A stretch of 64,000 nt of DNA, taken from the NCBI GenBank assembly GCA_963971405.1, contig OZ020484.1, positions 52,563,151-52,627,150 on the forward strand. Reading direction: 5' to 3'. This document shows positions 1 through 12,229 of this stretch, piece by piece. The translations under genes were made by a program, and so were the position numbers. A model generated the notes under the pieces. It made no database searches. It was not told the DNA's origin and worked only from the letters and a program-made list of their open reading frames with translations. The stretch is from Psococerastis gibbosa. Lineage: Eukaryota > Arthropoda > Insecta > Psocodea > Psocidae. Every line of letters starts with the position of its first letter. The stretch's first letter is position 1.

Positions 1-301
1 CAAAACCGATAAAAAAAGGCGGAAACCCACCATTTTCTGCTTTCAGTTTCAAAAAATTTCAAAAAAATTCAATTCAATTCAATTCAATTCAAAGTTCAAA
101 AAAAGAAAAAATTGAAATGTAGAATTTAGTGGGTAGCGACGCAATTTTATATTATTTAGGGGTCGAAAAAAGTTGGAAAACCTCTGATATACGTCATATA
201 TTTAGGGGGCAAGCCTTAAGACTAAGACGTTTTCTGTCGTCTGAACGTCAAAAAAAACAATGCAATTTCCAAAATAGAGTACATTGTCAACAAAACAAAA
301 A
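1..301. other. Intergenic, low complexity
   Basis: No gene seen. The stretch is A/T-rich and holds a short (AATTC)n microsatellite at about 67-91 and A-runs. An open frame beginning at 129 runs into the F1 repeat that starts at 302 and has no protein-like features. Confidence 0.6.
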
Positions 302-818
302 AGAACCGGTCCGAGTTTACTCGAACATGCTTTCCAATTTATCGATTAGTAGAGAGAGAAAATGATTATTTTCATGGTAAATAATTTTCCTATGGTTACA
401 TTTCGGATATCACGGGGGGGGGGGGGGGGGGGGGGGGTCGTCGTCCACCACCTGAAGGTGACTTAAATTCTAGATAGGTCAGGCCTACACATTACCACAC
501 AGCAATAATGGCAGGTCACGCAATGCATTTGAGCGTGAATTTGCTTTCATTTAAAAAAAAAAAAAAAAAAAAATTTCCACAAAACCCAATAGTTTTTTGC
601 AAACCAAACTATCCGGTTTTATTACTCAAATTAACACATAAAACATGCTTGAAGTTAGAAATCATCGATAGAAAAGTTTCGCAGAAAAATTATTTTTTAG
701 TCATTTTTCATTAAAATTTAGTCATTTTTATTTTTTTTACCCCCAGAACCAAACTATCAAGGGGCAAGCGACCCCCCGCATTTTATCAACATTAACAACA
801 ACTACAATATATGTGAAT

Positions 819-1963
819 AAAAAAAATGCTACGAGCATAATACGGACCTACACATGCTCTTTGTGGATTTTAGACAGGCTTTCGATTCTATTTGGAAAGA
901 CAGCCTATATAACACAATGATCCGACAAGGAATACCAAAAAAACTAGTTAATCTAGTAAAAATGACTATGGAAAACGCCAGAGCCAGTGTAATAATAGAC
1001 GGACGATGTGGAGAAGAATTCCCACTCGGCAGAGGGGTACGACAAGGAGACGCCCTCTCAGCTACACTTTTCAACCTGGCACTGCAAGCAGCGTTACAGA
1101 ATATAGTAGAGAGTGGGACAATTGTATACAAGTCACAAATGATCTGCGCATATGCGGATGGCATAGTCATAATCACTAAAAATAGGAAGCAACTAGGAGA
1201 GATACTTGCTAGACTATGTGTAGAGGCGAGTAGAGCTGGACTAGAAATAAATGTCTCAAAAACTAAGTATCTAGTAATGTCAGCGTTAGAAAGGAGACGG
1301 AGAAGTGACAACCTGACTGTACAAGGACTGGCTTTCGAGAATGTAAAGAGCTTCATCTACCTTGGTGCAGAAGTAAACAATCACAACAAAACTAGCGCAG
1401 AGATAGACAGAAGAATAACAGCAGCCAATAGAGCATATTTTGCCAACCTAAAATTGCTCAAGTCAAGACTTATCTCTAGAGCCACAAAACTACGAATATA
1501 CAAAACCCTTATAAGACCAGTTGCAACATACGGATCGGAAACCTGAAATCTCACTGTAAACGATGCCAACAAACTACGTGTACTCGAAAGAAAGATAATA
1601 AGGAGGATATATGGACCCCTTTACGAGTACGGAGAATGGCGTATAAGAAACAACGCTGAAATCGACGCCGCTCTCAACGGAGAAGACATAGTAAGGTTCA
1701 TTAAAGCACAACGATTAAGGTGGCTGGGACACGTTGCAAGGATGTCTGAAGAACGCATGCCACGAAAAATGTACACAGCAAGCATGACGGGAAGACGACT
1801 GCCAGGACGGCCAAGAAACCGCTGGAAGGACGAGTTAGAGAATGACCTTCGCGAGTTGGGAGTCTCCAGATGGTGGAGCGTTGTGCAAAACCGAGAAGAA
1901 TGGAGGAGTGTTGTCGAGCAGGCCAAAGCCCACCAAGGGCTGTAGAGCCGGAAGAAGAAGAAG
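819..1963 (+). mobile_element. 5'-truncated non-LTR retrotransposon (LINE)
   Basis: The insert is flanked by a perfect 15-bp target-site duplication, acaatatatgtgaat, at 804-818 and 1964-1978, and ends in a (GAA)n run at 1951-1963. Removing it restores the F1 sequence seen at 35.3 and 28 kb. It carries the reverse-transcriptase palm and the C-terminal part of a LINE ORF2 and has lost the 5' region by truncation, the usual outcome of target-primed reverse transcription. The same 3' tail recurs on the minus strand at 54341-54475, so the family is dispersed locally. Confidence 0.9.
854..1945 (+). pseudogene. LINE reverse transcriptase fragment, inactivated
   Basis: One frame runs from 854 to 1945 with a single in-frame TGA at 1544-1546, in a context (YGSET-stop-N) where related LINE proteins have tryptophan. 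Visible motifs are LFVDFRQAFDS (palm motif A), GVRQGDALSATLFN (motif B) and YADG, where catalytic YADD is expected. Then come the ETW-type linker and a tail containing RLRWLGHVARM and GRPRNRWKDEL, typical of LINE ORF2 C-termini. The missing second aspartate and the stop codon both predict a dead enzyme. The clade (RTE or Jockey group) was not resolved. Confidence 0.85.
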
Positions 1964-2304
1964 ACAATATATGTGAATTTAAAAGAAATCGTTGGAGCCG
2001 TTTTTGAGAAATAATTTTTTTAGACGTTTTTTTGAAAATAAAAACCCCCCAAATTGAGTTAGCCCGAAATAAAAAAAATGGTCCCGAGGTATGATTTTTG
2101 TGAACCTACATGCCAAATTTCATCAAAATCGACCGAGTAGTTTGCCCGGAAATCGACGCACAGACAGACAGACAGACAGACATTTCGTAAAAACCACTTT
2201 TATGGGTTCTAGGGACCTCAAAACGTGTAAATCCGTTGAAATCTCGGAATCGAAAATTTGGACCGTCACAAAGCTTTCCTTATACGACGTATAAATTGGA
2301 AAGC

Positions 2305-2699
2305 AAAAAACAACAGCAACACCTAGCAGCATGTATGTATTTATATATCCAGCTGTGGACCTCGGTTCCTGACACGTTTTACATTGTATTATTAGGCATT
2401 AGTAGCCCGATTCGTTGTTTGTCTGACTGTGTACGATTACATTACAGCTCCTATAGTAGGTAAAGCTAGGGAAAGGGGAACCAGATGGAAACCGCCATAT
2501 ATAATATATAGCGAACTTCATATGGCAGGACCTTAAAAATGTCATCCGCAAACCTTTTCTGTGACGAACAGCAGTGCCACTATCTTGTTTGCGGTGTTGC
2601 TGCGGTTGTCCGGCAGAAGTCTATAGTATCGCTTGCCTCCGGGTATCGGAGAAACACATTCTCCTCGCTTTATTCCTTTCTCATTGTTCGTAGTTGCTT
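2305..2699. other. Intergenic, no gene seen
   Basis: Open frames across 2236-2463 and 2539-2745 show no recognisable motif and straddle repeat boundaries. Nothing supportable was found. Confidence 0.5.
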
Positions 2700-3010
2700 T
2701 TCAAATGTGACTTCTTCTTTTAACGCCGCTTCCATCGAAAATTGACTATCATCGTGGTAATTTGGACCTTGAAGACTGCTGCACGGAAAAGGGAAGTCGT
2801 GGTCATACCAAACCACTGTCTCAGGTTTTTCAACCAGGACGTTCCCCTTCTGCCGGGAGCCCTCTGTCCTATCTTCCCTTGGATAATTACATGCAGCAGG
2901 CAATACCTTTCGTTCAACATAACATGGCCGATGCATATTAGTTTCTGTTTCTTAACCGTCAGCAGTGACTCTCCTTCTGTATTCATTCGCTTCAGGACCT
3001 CAGCAAAAAC
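2700..3010 (-). mobile_element. LINE 3'-tail fragment (family L4)
   Basis: Read on the minus strand, this gives the C-terminal tail of a LINE ORF2: LLTVKKQKLICIGHVML, then GKIGQRAPGRRGTSWLKNL and RQWFG, followed by a short basic end. Related decayed copies lie at 26098-26330 and 53865-54080, both minus. All lack the reverse transcriptase core, as expected of 5'-truncated insertions. Confidence 0.7.
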
Positions 3011-6000
3011 AAAGTGACTGATGAATAATTAAAATGTTCCCTGCAATACACAAGTTTTGTGTATACGACACACCCCATTCCCCCCCCCCCCCCAATTATC
3101 CAATACTTTGCTTACAACGGTGTAAAATGCCCAAAGAGCCTGGGAGAGACGGAAAAGAAGATAAAACACAATATGAATATAAGACAGCTTAGCATTTGTT
3201 GCTAACGTGATAAACGACAACAGACGAGCATCTGGCATCCATCAGGGTACAAGCGAGCGAAGATTAAGGTACAGTTAACAGTAATAAAGCCGACTAGGAA
3301 GCGTCGTCTGAGTGCACTAAGACAATACAGTGGTGAGTCACCAGGCACGGAGCTACCTGCTGTCCCAACTCTTCTGTAATATTGCACGGTACTGTAGTAC
3401 TGTAGTAGAGTGGAGACGTCGTTAAACACGGACAAGTCGTGACATTTGGCTCCGCCATATTCAGCTGCAGTCGTTAGCTTCTGGTTTCTTTTGTCACGCC
3501 TAAGATAAGATATGCACAGAATGGATGTTTGTGGTACGGTCGTCTATTCAAAATGGAAATAGAGCACACACACAGAATTATAATTACCATGGAAATAGGC
3601 TCGGTACATGGGCAAGGCGCAGGTGCAGCTATTCAAACGTCCCTAACACGACACTGAACTACGTGTACTTATTCATTTCTACTACCCCAGGTTCTCATGC
3701 AATTTTTGGCTCCTGTCGGAAGGCCCTCGTTGGAACTACGGCGACTATTTTTAATATTTACCTACGGTTAAAAATGTAATCAAGACAATTTTAGAATAGA
3801 AAGTGCTATTCAAAATTGCTTTGTTTACATTTTTAACACTAACAATAAGTTAATACTAAATGACATAGTAGGCCCGGTGATTAATGCTCAACATAACTAT
3901 ACTACGCTTTGTAGCGGGTTATTTCCGCCACCGTTTCAAACCGTGGGGTTTAAACAAAAATCTAAAAAAATAAATTAATCCAATCCTTGTTTAGGTCCTC
4001 CTTCGCCATTTTAATTATTTATAAAAACTAACAAAGATCTGACTCTCGGATGGTTAAGGCAAACTTTGCGCTAATTAGGCGGTAACAATCCGAGAAATTC
4101 CAAAATTTAATAAAATACCCAGAGGTAAGGTGGATCCATAAAACTTCTAACGAAATAATAAAATATATATAGTAAAAATGAGTCACAGGAACGTCCTATT
4201 ATCGTCAAACAGAAGAAATTATAGAAAAATATCAATTGCGCCAACTATTAACTTTTCCGCGACATTTTCTTTCATTGCCCGTAGCAGAAGACAGTAAACG
4301 TGGGCAAGTACGAATGTCACAGATTGAGAGTGGAAGCGTTCTTTAAGCAGTAAGGTTCTAATTTTATCAGGAAGAATTTCCATAATTCCTCATGTAAGAG
4401 TGCATAAGAAACCAACTAGTCCTGAATCCGGTCAACCACCAGCGGTCTTAAGAGGACGTAAGGAAGGCCCAAGGAGCTCCGAGGAGGCGTAGTCCTGGCG
4501 TAATTCCCCTGATGGGGAGCTACGTCGAGGATGAAGCTGGATGTCCGGGGGAGCGTCATAGGCCTGTAAAGGGCTAGCAGTTCCCCGATGATGCGCGGAG
4601 GCTAAGGACATGGGCTAGGACCGAGGGATCCTGGGTCAAAATATACCTCTACTTCACTTCGTATAACTACTTAGCAGTAAGATCCGCTGGAACCTGTAAG
4701 TGTCTTTACCAATTAGTACCTGAAAGGAACTGTTTAATTGAATATGCTGTATTATCTATAAATTGTGAGAAGGACGGCGTCACTGTTCCGGGAGTGGAGG
4801 ATGGATGCGGTTGGTGAAGGGAGCGGGTCGCTCTTCACGATCCGGGGCCATAATCCGTTCCCTGAATGGAAGGGCGCCCAGCCCTCAGGATAGGGAAATC
4901 ATTTAAATTATTGGAGAAACTGTCGGCTGGCACCTTGAGTTGTAGCTTTCTGTACAAAAGTCCAGTCCTCAGCTATTCTCTGTTGTTTTTCGTCATGTTA
5001 ATTTGGATGATCGTGGGTTCGGTGACGGATGGAGGGAGTGGTCCAGATTCAGTTCTGAATCCGGGACTCCGGATGGAATCGGACTTACTCTTTCCGTCCC
5101 TCAACGAACCAGGTCGGATCTCCGGCGTTATGCCAATTTTGTCATATATATTGTTTTGTGCTGGAAGAGATTTTGGCAGCGGCCACATTGTCGGTCGTTT
5201 GTAGGAATTGCCTAATATATTATTTACTACATCGGATAACCTGTTGTTCTCTGTGGTTTCTTCCTTATCTCTTAAGGTTGGGAACTCTCTTTATTGTTGG
5301 ATTGAAGCCCCATTACTCACGCCCTTTATTTTCTACCGTCCCTGAGCTACCGACGCACCGGCTGAGGCCACCCTTGTTAAGGTGGAGTTGGATTGAGATA
5401 GATCGCGGAGTTTATCCAGTTTTGTGTGTTGCCTGCTGGTACTTTCTATCTTTTCCCAAGTTTAACCTTACAGCTTACTAAGCTAATCTCATCTCCCACA
5501 GAAAACAATGTGTAGGTAGTTTTATTAATTTCAGTTAATATGAAGACCAGTAGAGTCCTAAATTAGGTGTGGGTGGCCCCCTTCATTAAGCCTCATTGAG
5601 GAAGCTTACCATCCTCTATAAGTCTATAAGCATGGTAAGCAGCTGCCTTATTTTTATGTCAGAGCTTCAGCAATATAAGGCCCCCTCCCCTCCCTCCCTC
5701 CCTCCATGAAATTAATTGAATCAATAGTACATTTTGCACAATAAAGAAAACAGTTTTTCTCAATCCAAATTAGGCAGTATGAAAAGACAAACCAGTGCTT
5801 TGTTAAAAAGTGGTGATTGCCTGAATTGATTGATTCCTTGTAGTCAGCATATTTTTGATAGAATTATCCTCTCCCCTCCTTTAAATGTAAAAAAGGCTCC
5901 ATTATGTTGCTAAAATAAATGTTTAAACTTGTAAAATTATAATGCGACAGACAGGGCAGATTAAGCCAATCCCACCACTTGAAGAATTAAATCAACAAAA

Positions 6001-7084
6001 GCTTTATGCACTATGACGAATGGCCCGTGAGTGCAATGCCCTATGACAACACACAACCGTGAGGTAATTCCATAACTTCTGACTCACCTCATAGGTAAAA
6101 ATATCAATATTAGGCCGCTCAATCAACACTTAAAAATAGGGCTCACCTTGTAAAAATCCCCATGAAGCTAAGTTTTGGTTAGGGGCCTTAATTCCTCCAT
6201 TACAAACTAAATACCAAAAGTCCCCAAAGATCCCATTGGGTAGAAAAATCGGTTTTTGCGTTATCCCAAACAGTAGCTTAAAAAAAAAACAATATGTCAT
6301 AAAATTATCTACAAAAGTGCTCACATCCTTTATTCACGATTCCAAAATTTGAAGGTGTTACTGCCTACTCGTATATAGTTAACAGCATACAGTTAAAGTA
6401 ACTTTCGATCATGAGGCAAATCGTGGGCCATTCTGCACGTGAGTGTTTTCAGACCAATACGACTCTGCTTATTACGAATCTGTCGGTCGCCTGGCCGAAA
6501 TTGGAGTTTTAAACCCAAAAACAATAAGGCGGCCATGGAGGTACCTGATTTCCTTCATGCGCATTTTAAATGGTCAAAATCGCTGTGTAGGGGGGGGGGG
6601 GTTATGCATTTTAACAGCAGTAAAGTTTGGAATTTACAGAGGATTTATTAACTTCTCTATTTTTCATTTTGGGGGCTTCAACCCAGTAAGCCTCCCTGGC
6701 CTTGTGCAGTATCATTTAGCAAGACTTTTCAAACGACGGTGGGATAAGGATTATCGGTAGAGATTGAAACATAGCCAACTGCAATGTGATAATTGGCGAG
6801 CCTCGCAGGCTGATAGCACAGTCACACCTCAGTGTAACGAGTTGATAACCAACTGGGCAAATTTGCTACCATAATAAGGCAAATACGCGCAATACAGAAA
6901 CAGTGGTGCACCTCATTTCCATTGTAACCGTCAACCGTCTAGACAAGGCATATTAACGACGGTTGTGGGGTTTTCGACTCCTTATTAAGTTTAAACCGTG
7001 TGATAAAAGGACATTTCATGGGGTCTTTGTACTTACTATGTTTATAAATGCGATAAGAAAAACTCTATCCGTTCATTTATTCAT
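3011..7084. other. Intergenic, GC-elevated block, no gene assigned
   Basis: No coding exon was recognised on either strand. The stretch includes a 14-base poly-C (3080-3093), a partial MITE (3772-3829), a GC-elevated block at about 4430-5480 and a 12-base poly-G near 6590-6601. The block contains several frames of about 100 codons on both strands, but none has recognisable motifs or consistent splice phases. Confidence 0.4.
3772..3829 (-). mobile_element. Partial PIF/Harbinger-like MITE copy
   Basis: The segment containing aaagtgctattcaaaat and ttgtttacat matches, in reverse orientation, the interior of the 169-bp MITE present intact at 21686-21854 and 58592-58760. The terminal inverted repeats are not present, so this is an older internal remnant. 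Confidence 0.55.
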
Positions 7085-7610
7085 TAATTAATTAATTTAA
7101 AAAAAAAAAACACTAAAGAAACGATTTCTCAAAAACAGCTTCGACGATATTTTTTAAATTGAAACTGATTTTAGTATTTACAATGTTAACAAAACCCACA
7201 AGGTCGCATTCCACTTAATAGTTTGGTTCAGGGCGTAAAAAAATAAAAAAAATCATTGTATATACCATATAGAAAAAATATTTACCGGTATATACTGTTC
7301 ATGTGCTAAATAGAGTAGCAAAACAGAATAGGGTGCTTTCCAAAGCAAGGTTTTGTTTTTGAAGAAAAAAATAATTTTTGAAGATATGGATAATTCGAGC
7401 CCCAATGCATTCCATACCATACCATTATCATTGTGTAGTATTATGTTATTGGCCTGCCCATTCTAGGCTACACAATTGCCCCATCGATCAATCCAATGCT
7501 TTCGGATAAGGAACATCTATAGGCAGCCGATATTTAACCACAGAAACAATTATTGTAAACCGGTATCTATACTAATTGATAAATAGGAAACCATGCACGG
7601 GTTGACTCTT
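7085..7610 (+). mobile_element. Old, diverged F1 repeat copy
   Basis: Several F1 landmarks occur in the family order: the 'aaacgatttctcaaaaacagcttc' region, a block resembling 'ggtcgc...cttaatagtttgg', a block near 7402 resembling 'aatgcattgcgtgccctgcc', and a degenerate end 'aattgataaataggaaa' near 7575. Divergence is much higher than in the copies at 12.7, 28 and 35 kb, so this is probably an early insertion. Confidence 0.55.
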
Positions 7611-7624
7611 CCCGTACCGGTTGT

Positions 7625-8135
7625 TTCTTAACATAATCTTCTACAAACATCTCAGCACTTCCTACATCTCCATTTCAACCACTCAAAAATTAGTTCCCAT
7701 ACTTGCTGTCAAAAGGGGCCTCCAAAGCTCTATACACCGCTAACCCCTTAAGTCTGCTTTGAGGTTTTTGAACAAGTCCAGCAGAGCCAGATGGGGCTGC
7801 ACGGTATGCACCGCTGCTTTTCAAATTTTAGCTGTGTGAACGGGGCCATTGTCAATTTTTAGTACCAAACAGGCATCCCTAAATGATCACGCATTCTGGC
7901 TAATGCCAAGGGTCAGTCCTGTCTGCTGGATCTTAAGATGACGGCCTTCTAATAACAGTTTCTCCGTCCTTTGCACATTTTCGGTAGCAGGTCACCCAGG
8001 ACGAGGACTCTCTAAGCAACTTGACCACTGTTATATAAGAGGGACAATATTCGTCGTGGACGACCAAAATCAGGTTATAAATTTCGGTAGGCGTTTCACC
8101 TGTATTAGAAAAAAAAACTGAATAACCCTTCAATC
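7625..8135 (-). pseudogene. Decayed, internally deleted mariner transposase
   Basis: On the minus strand the first part reads GETPTEIYNLILVVHDEYC, SYITVVKLLRE and RRPSS. This resembles the N-terminal helix-turn-helix part of mariner transposases, where KGET-, TVxRW- and GRPS-like motifs occur in the same order. After a deletion it continues with DNGPVHTAKI, HPHLALLDLFKNL and KADLRG, like the last catalytic aspartate and the LFxxLKxHLxG region of mariner, then stops and frameshifts. The DNA-binding to catalytic core is missing, so it cannot be active. Terminal inverted repeats were not found. Confidence 0.55.
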
Positions 8136-10873
8136 CTCAATATCTCTCCATGCTCTGCCACGGTGGACATGGTGTCGCTGTACACTGCCGACTATTTTAG
8201 AGGGATCAAGCTCTTCCAACACCGGCTGGCGCAATATTATAAATTCACAGGCTATATAAATATCAGGTCAAAATATAATTTCCTCACATCCTAACTACTT
8301 CAACTAAATAAACAGCATGCAAATAGCAAGATAAGGAACGCAATCTACTATAAAGCGATAGTACCTACTAGAAATAGCGGTTAACGCCCTTTAACACTAC
8401 ATTCCTTTAATCTGTACATCGGGCGGAGTTATCAGAGAACTCCAATGGAATTGACTGAGTTACATGATAAGACTTTCCAACCTGCTAACGGTTTTCATTC
8501 GTCACATTAGATTGCAGCTCTTAAAGCTAAGAGGCCCTTCCAAGAAGCAATGAGCTTAGGAGAAAACCATAGCAACGTTTACAACAGAGAATACCATCTG
8601 CAGAAAAAACCGATGATTAATGTATGCAAATGTCACTCAGACAGCTTATCACCATACAATATAGGTCAAGTGCAATTGCAGTATCACTAATAATATGCAT
8701 ACGTTATAGCATGGCTAGATAATGCGTAGATAATGCACCCAATTGCAAAGTCGTTTCATCTTAGCCACTAATATAATTGGTAATAAGCACAGATGCGGCG
8801 GCAAAGGTCAGCAACACTAACAGCTGAGTTTCACCAAGAGCCCTCAAACTCGGCTTTTAAGAATTATGTAAAAAAGATACTTTTAGGTAAAGTCCCGCAC
8901 ATTATGGAGGAATTCAACGGGACAATTAGCCCATAGCGCTTAGTCTCGCAGCACTGCTGAGACAATTTTTTATTTGTTATGGCTCTTGCCCTAGACAGGT
9001 TTTTAAATTAAAAATGGGACAAAATGTAAAATGGGACAAAATGTACATATTGTATTGTATAAATTGTGCAAATTTAACAATTATGATACAAATAATATAA
9101 GGTACGATGATTTATGTTAAGCATTAGAAGGAATAGACTTCACTCTCAGTGGGCACCACCCAATAACGTATTTTGGCCACTGATTTTCGCAAACCACACA
9201 ATATGGCCAACAAATCGGCCCTTGCGATCGGAACGCAATTTTAATTAAATTTTCACTTCAGGCAAATTCCATTCACCTTATATATTACTGGTATAGCTGA
9301 GTACAACTCCAATTATCCGGGCCCTTTTCAGACAAGCAAAGATTAGTGGATGTGCAACAACAGGCCAACAGTCAAAGAGCTTACTTTGAACGTGATATTC
9401 TATCAACATTACTGTTGACTTACTTTTATCTTCAGTTCTGAGCTCCTACTTACTTAATTAATGAATAATTCATAAAATGCAGAAAAAAATCTCTTTTTCT
9501 TTCTTTTTGGAAAAACTCCAATTGTCCGAATAGGGTACTTTTGAAAAAAACACTATGTCCAATCTACCACATGCAGGGAAAAATAGAATGGGCTTGCAGT
9601 GGGTACTGTTACGCATGTAGCTGAAGGACATGGTAGAGTACATGGGACCTTGACAAAACTGCCAAATCAGACGTTAGAAATCCTACGAACCGCGCAAACT
9701 TGTCAGTCGGACGCACGTACCACCTTTTGTCAATGTCAACCAGACTGATGCAGCAGTCAGCAAGACCCGTTAGCAACACAGTCAGCAACTCCTTTCTTTT
9801 AGGAGTAATACATTCCCAATAATTCTGGCAACCACACTTTCAATTCGATGTCAATTCCTACAACCCCGGCACTACCATAGAAACATTAATAAATAATGAG
9901 CCAGTTTTATGATAGGCTGACGAAAACAGTTGCATACATTCAAAATCCAAAATGCTCGTATAACCCTACTTTAAAAACCGGTACCTCCGCGGACTAAAAG
10001 AGAAACTACATGAAATGCATTGATACGTTTTGGACCTACTGTATGTAATGTGGCAATGGAGCGATGAACGTTGGCGAAACTGCTGTCGAAATCAATGCTG
10101 ACTCCATATAATTCATAAGAACAGATAACGACATCGATCTACGATAACATGTGCAACCTTGAGCGAAACTTGGTATGCACGGCTAGATCTACTCCCCCCC
10201 TGGTGCTTTGACTATCTAAAAAACAGAGGAAGGGCCGACGTTTCCACAGTTAGCCATGAATATGAGTTTTTATCGATTTCAAATTAGACGTGGTCAATCT
10301 GATAACGTACTTGCAATTATTCCGTCAACAACTGGGGTCGACATCATTAGTACCACGTCACGTGCACTTGGAACGTTGCATCTTGAATGTGCATTATTTG
10401 TTTAGATAGGTAACCAATACGTCAAACCGCACACGGGCCATTGCCTGTATTGCATTGTATTTGTATTAAATTGTAATTGCTGTTGGTATGAACAATAATA
10501 ATATATAATAATAATGCACTAATATCGGCAGGTATACCAGCAGGTGGTTGGGACCACCCCCACTATACTAAATATTAGTGCCCTGATGTCGACCGCAGCT
10601 CTTGATTGAAGAAACGTTTGAAAGTTCGCTTTCAGTTGAACACGGCCCATTTGCCCGGATGCCCCTATTCCGTCATTAGACTGCGGCCATAACAGCCTTT
10701 GTATTTATTTTATTAGCAGAGCAATATTATAAAAAACATGTTATAAGGAGGTTCCATTGGAACGTTCCACTTCCGGAATATTTCTTAATTTCAGAACATA
10801 ACCGTTGTACTCTTTTCATCGTCCTCAGGCTACTGCTACATAAAACGAGTGCAATAATGTTTAGCCGGCGTAC
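8136..10873. other. No gene recognised (possible fzr 3' intron)
   Basis: This lies downstream of the last recognisable fizzy-related exon, where the final WD repeats are expected. None of the conserved C-terminal fzr motifs was found on the minus strand here or to the left. A minus-strand frame at about 9635-9800 includes RWYVRPTDK, which loosely resembles the start of Harbinger-associated transposon proteins, but the match is too short to call. Confidence 0.4.
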
Positions 10874-11117
10874 CTGAGAGCCTGTGTCGACGCACTGCAT
10901 CGGCTGTGCCGTGAGGGTGTTCCAAAAACGGATGCATCTGTCGGCGGTGCCGCCCGCTGAAGCCAGGAGGCCGTGGTGGTGTGGCGACCAGGCGATCGCC
11001 TTCACTGCCGCCACGTGCTCCGCGTACGTCTGCACAGGCGACGGCGAGTGCAGGTTCCACACGAACAGGCGATTGTCATTGCCACCGGACGCTAGAAGCT
11101 GGTTATCCGGCGACCAC
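10874..11117 (-). CDS. fzr: fizzy-related/Cdh1, exon 2 (WD repeats)
   Basis: This exon continues exon 1 across a phase-2 junction. The acceptor AG is at 11119-11118, and AG from exon 1 plus G here makes the arginine of GLRWSPDNQ. It reads WSPDNQLLASGGNDNRLFVW, then HVAAVKAIAWSPHHHGLLAS, TADRCIRFWNT and CVDTGSQ, all near-invariant in Cdh1. It ends at a phase-0 donor (CAG|GTACGC, GT at 10873-10872). The following residues of the family were not found in the window, so roughly 75 C-terminal residues, including the last WD repeats and the IR tail that binds the APC/C, lie beyond this exon. Confidence 0.95.
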
Positions 11118-12042
11118 CTACATAAACAAACATTCAATTGTTACTGCACTCCATAGAGCTGATTTTCCAATTCTACGGGCATTATTTCAGTGCACCAGCG
11201 CACTAATTAACACGTCATAACTTACACCATTACACTGCCTAATTGACAGCAATTCTTGAAAAACACATTGTAAGAAGTTAATTCCTTACATTTCGGATAT
11301 TTTTGGCATCACTCAGGTTTCCTGGGTAGGGGTGACCGAAGTGCGCTGAAGTATGTCACACCAAAACGGAAAAACCCCCAAATTAAATCTTCGTTCTGAT
11401 AATCGAAATATAAAAGAAAGCGTAAATAAATAATGACTGGACTAGTCCCCATTAGCGGAATTCGGGCTGTCTAGCACTGTTGTTTAGTGCGACCTTTATA
11501 GGTCAGCAATAATTTTGAACAAATAATATGGTCAACCAAGTGCAAAAATATGTTATCACAAAATTCAAGTCAGTTACCGGAACAATTCATTTAGAAACTA
11601 TTTAATCTTGCTCTGAGGCATCTTTATAGCTAGAATCTCCGACCAACGCAATAATTATTATTTCTCCAATTTCGTCAGTTATATGATCTTGTTGAATGTA
11701 GCATTCCTCTCTTTCAATGGCGTAACATACCTGCAAAGTTTTTACCAATTCTCTCACTCGAATGAGCTCAACCTCTCCATTCAATGCATTTTGGCTGCTG
11801 ACAATGTTAAATTCAACGTTGCGCAATTTTTTAATCTGCCTATGCTCTCTCGATCTGGTTGACGCCAGGGTGATACGGTTATTCCCTCCTCCGTGTTTGC
11901 AATTTTATTAAAAGATTTTTGTTTGTAAAATCAAAACGATACAGCTGTATAAATGCCTGCGCCCCTAATATTATTTTAGGTCTACTTAAAAATTCTCCGG
12001 TGCCGAACCCCAGGCCCACCTGTTTACAGTATTTATTAATAA

Positions 12043-12229
12043 CTTGACTAAAGTTGGCGCGTTCAGCCCGGGGGGACTTTTGGCCGCTGCCACTACACCA
12101 CGCCACCTCGGACGATCTTCCGCCGCTCGCTTCCAATCTCGGGTGCCGGTGGCGCACACATCTTCGAGCACTTGGTCTCTCCATCTTAGTCTTGGTCTAC
12201 CGGGACGCCTAGGGTGGTTGACGGCGACC
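12043..12229 (-). mobile_element. LINE 3'-tail insertion with 11-bp TSD
   Basis: The insert lies between two copies of tttattaataa (12032-12042 and 12230-12240). On the minus strand it encodes a LINE tail with HPRRPGRPRLRWRDQVLED, then a DWKRAAEDRPRWRGVV segment. It is a very short 5'-truncated insertion inside the fzr intron, unlike the other LINE tails in the window in codon use (GC-rich). Confidence 0.8.

Larger units (their letters stand above)
302..2304 (-). mobile_element. F1 repeat copy A, split by a LINE
   Basis: This is a minus-strand copy of the F1 family. Its ends are gctttccaattta at 329-341 and the complementary aaattggaaagc ending at 2304, with the conserved subterminal block (ccggtccgagtttactcg) at 307-324. 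A 24-base poly-G tract (414-437) and a (CAGA)n microsatellite (2161-2181) lie at positions conserved in the other copies (12.7, 27.8 and 35.3 kb). A LINE at 819-1963 interrupts it, so F1 is older than that insertion. Translation shows no convincing protein, so it is probably a non-autonomous DNA element. The superfamily was not resolved because no target-site duplication could be placed. Confidence 0.75.

Noticed and set aside
11602-11826. 74-codon acidic frame in the fzr intron
   Set aside because: No domain, no neighbours, and A/T-rich intronic surroundings with transposon debris.
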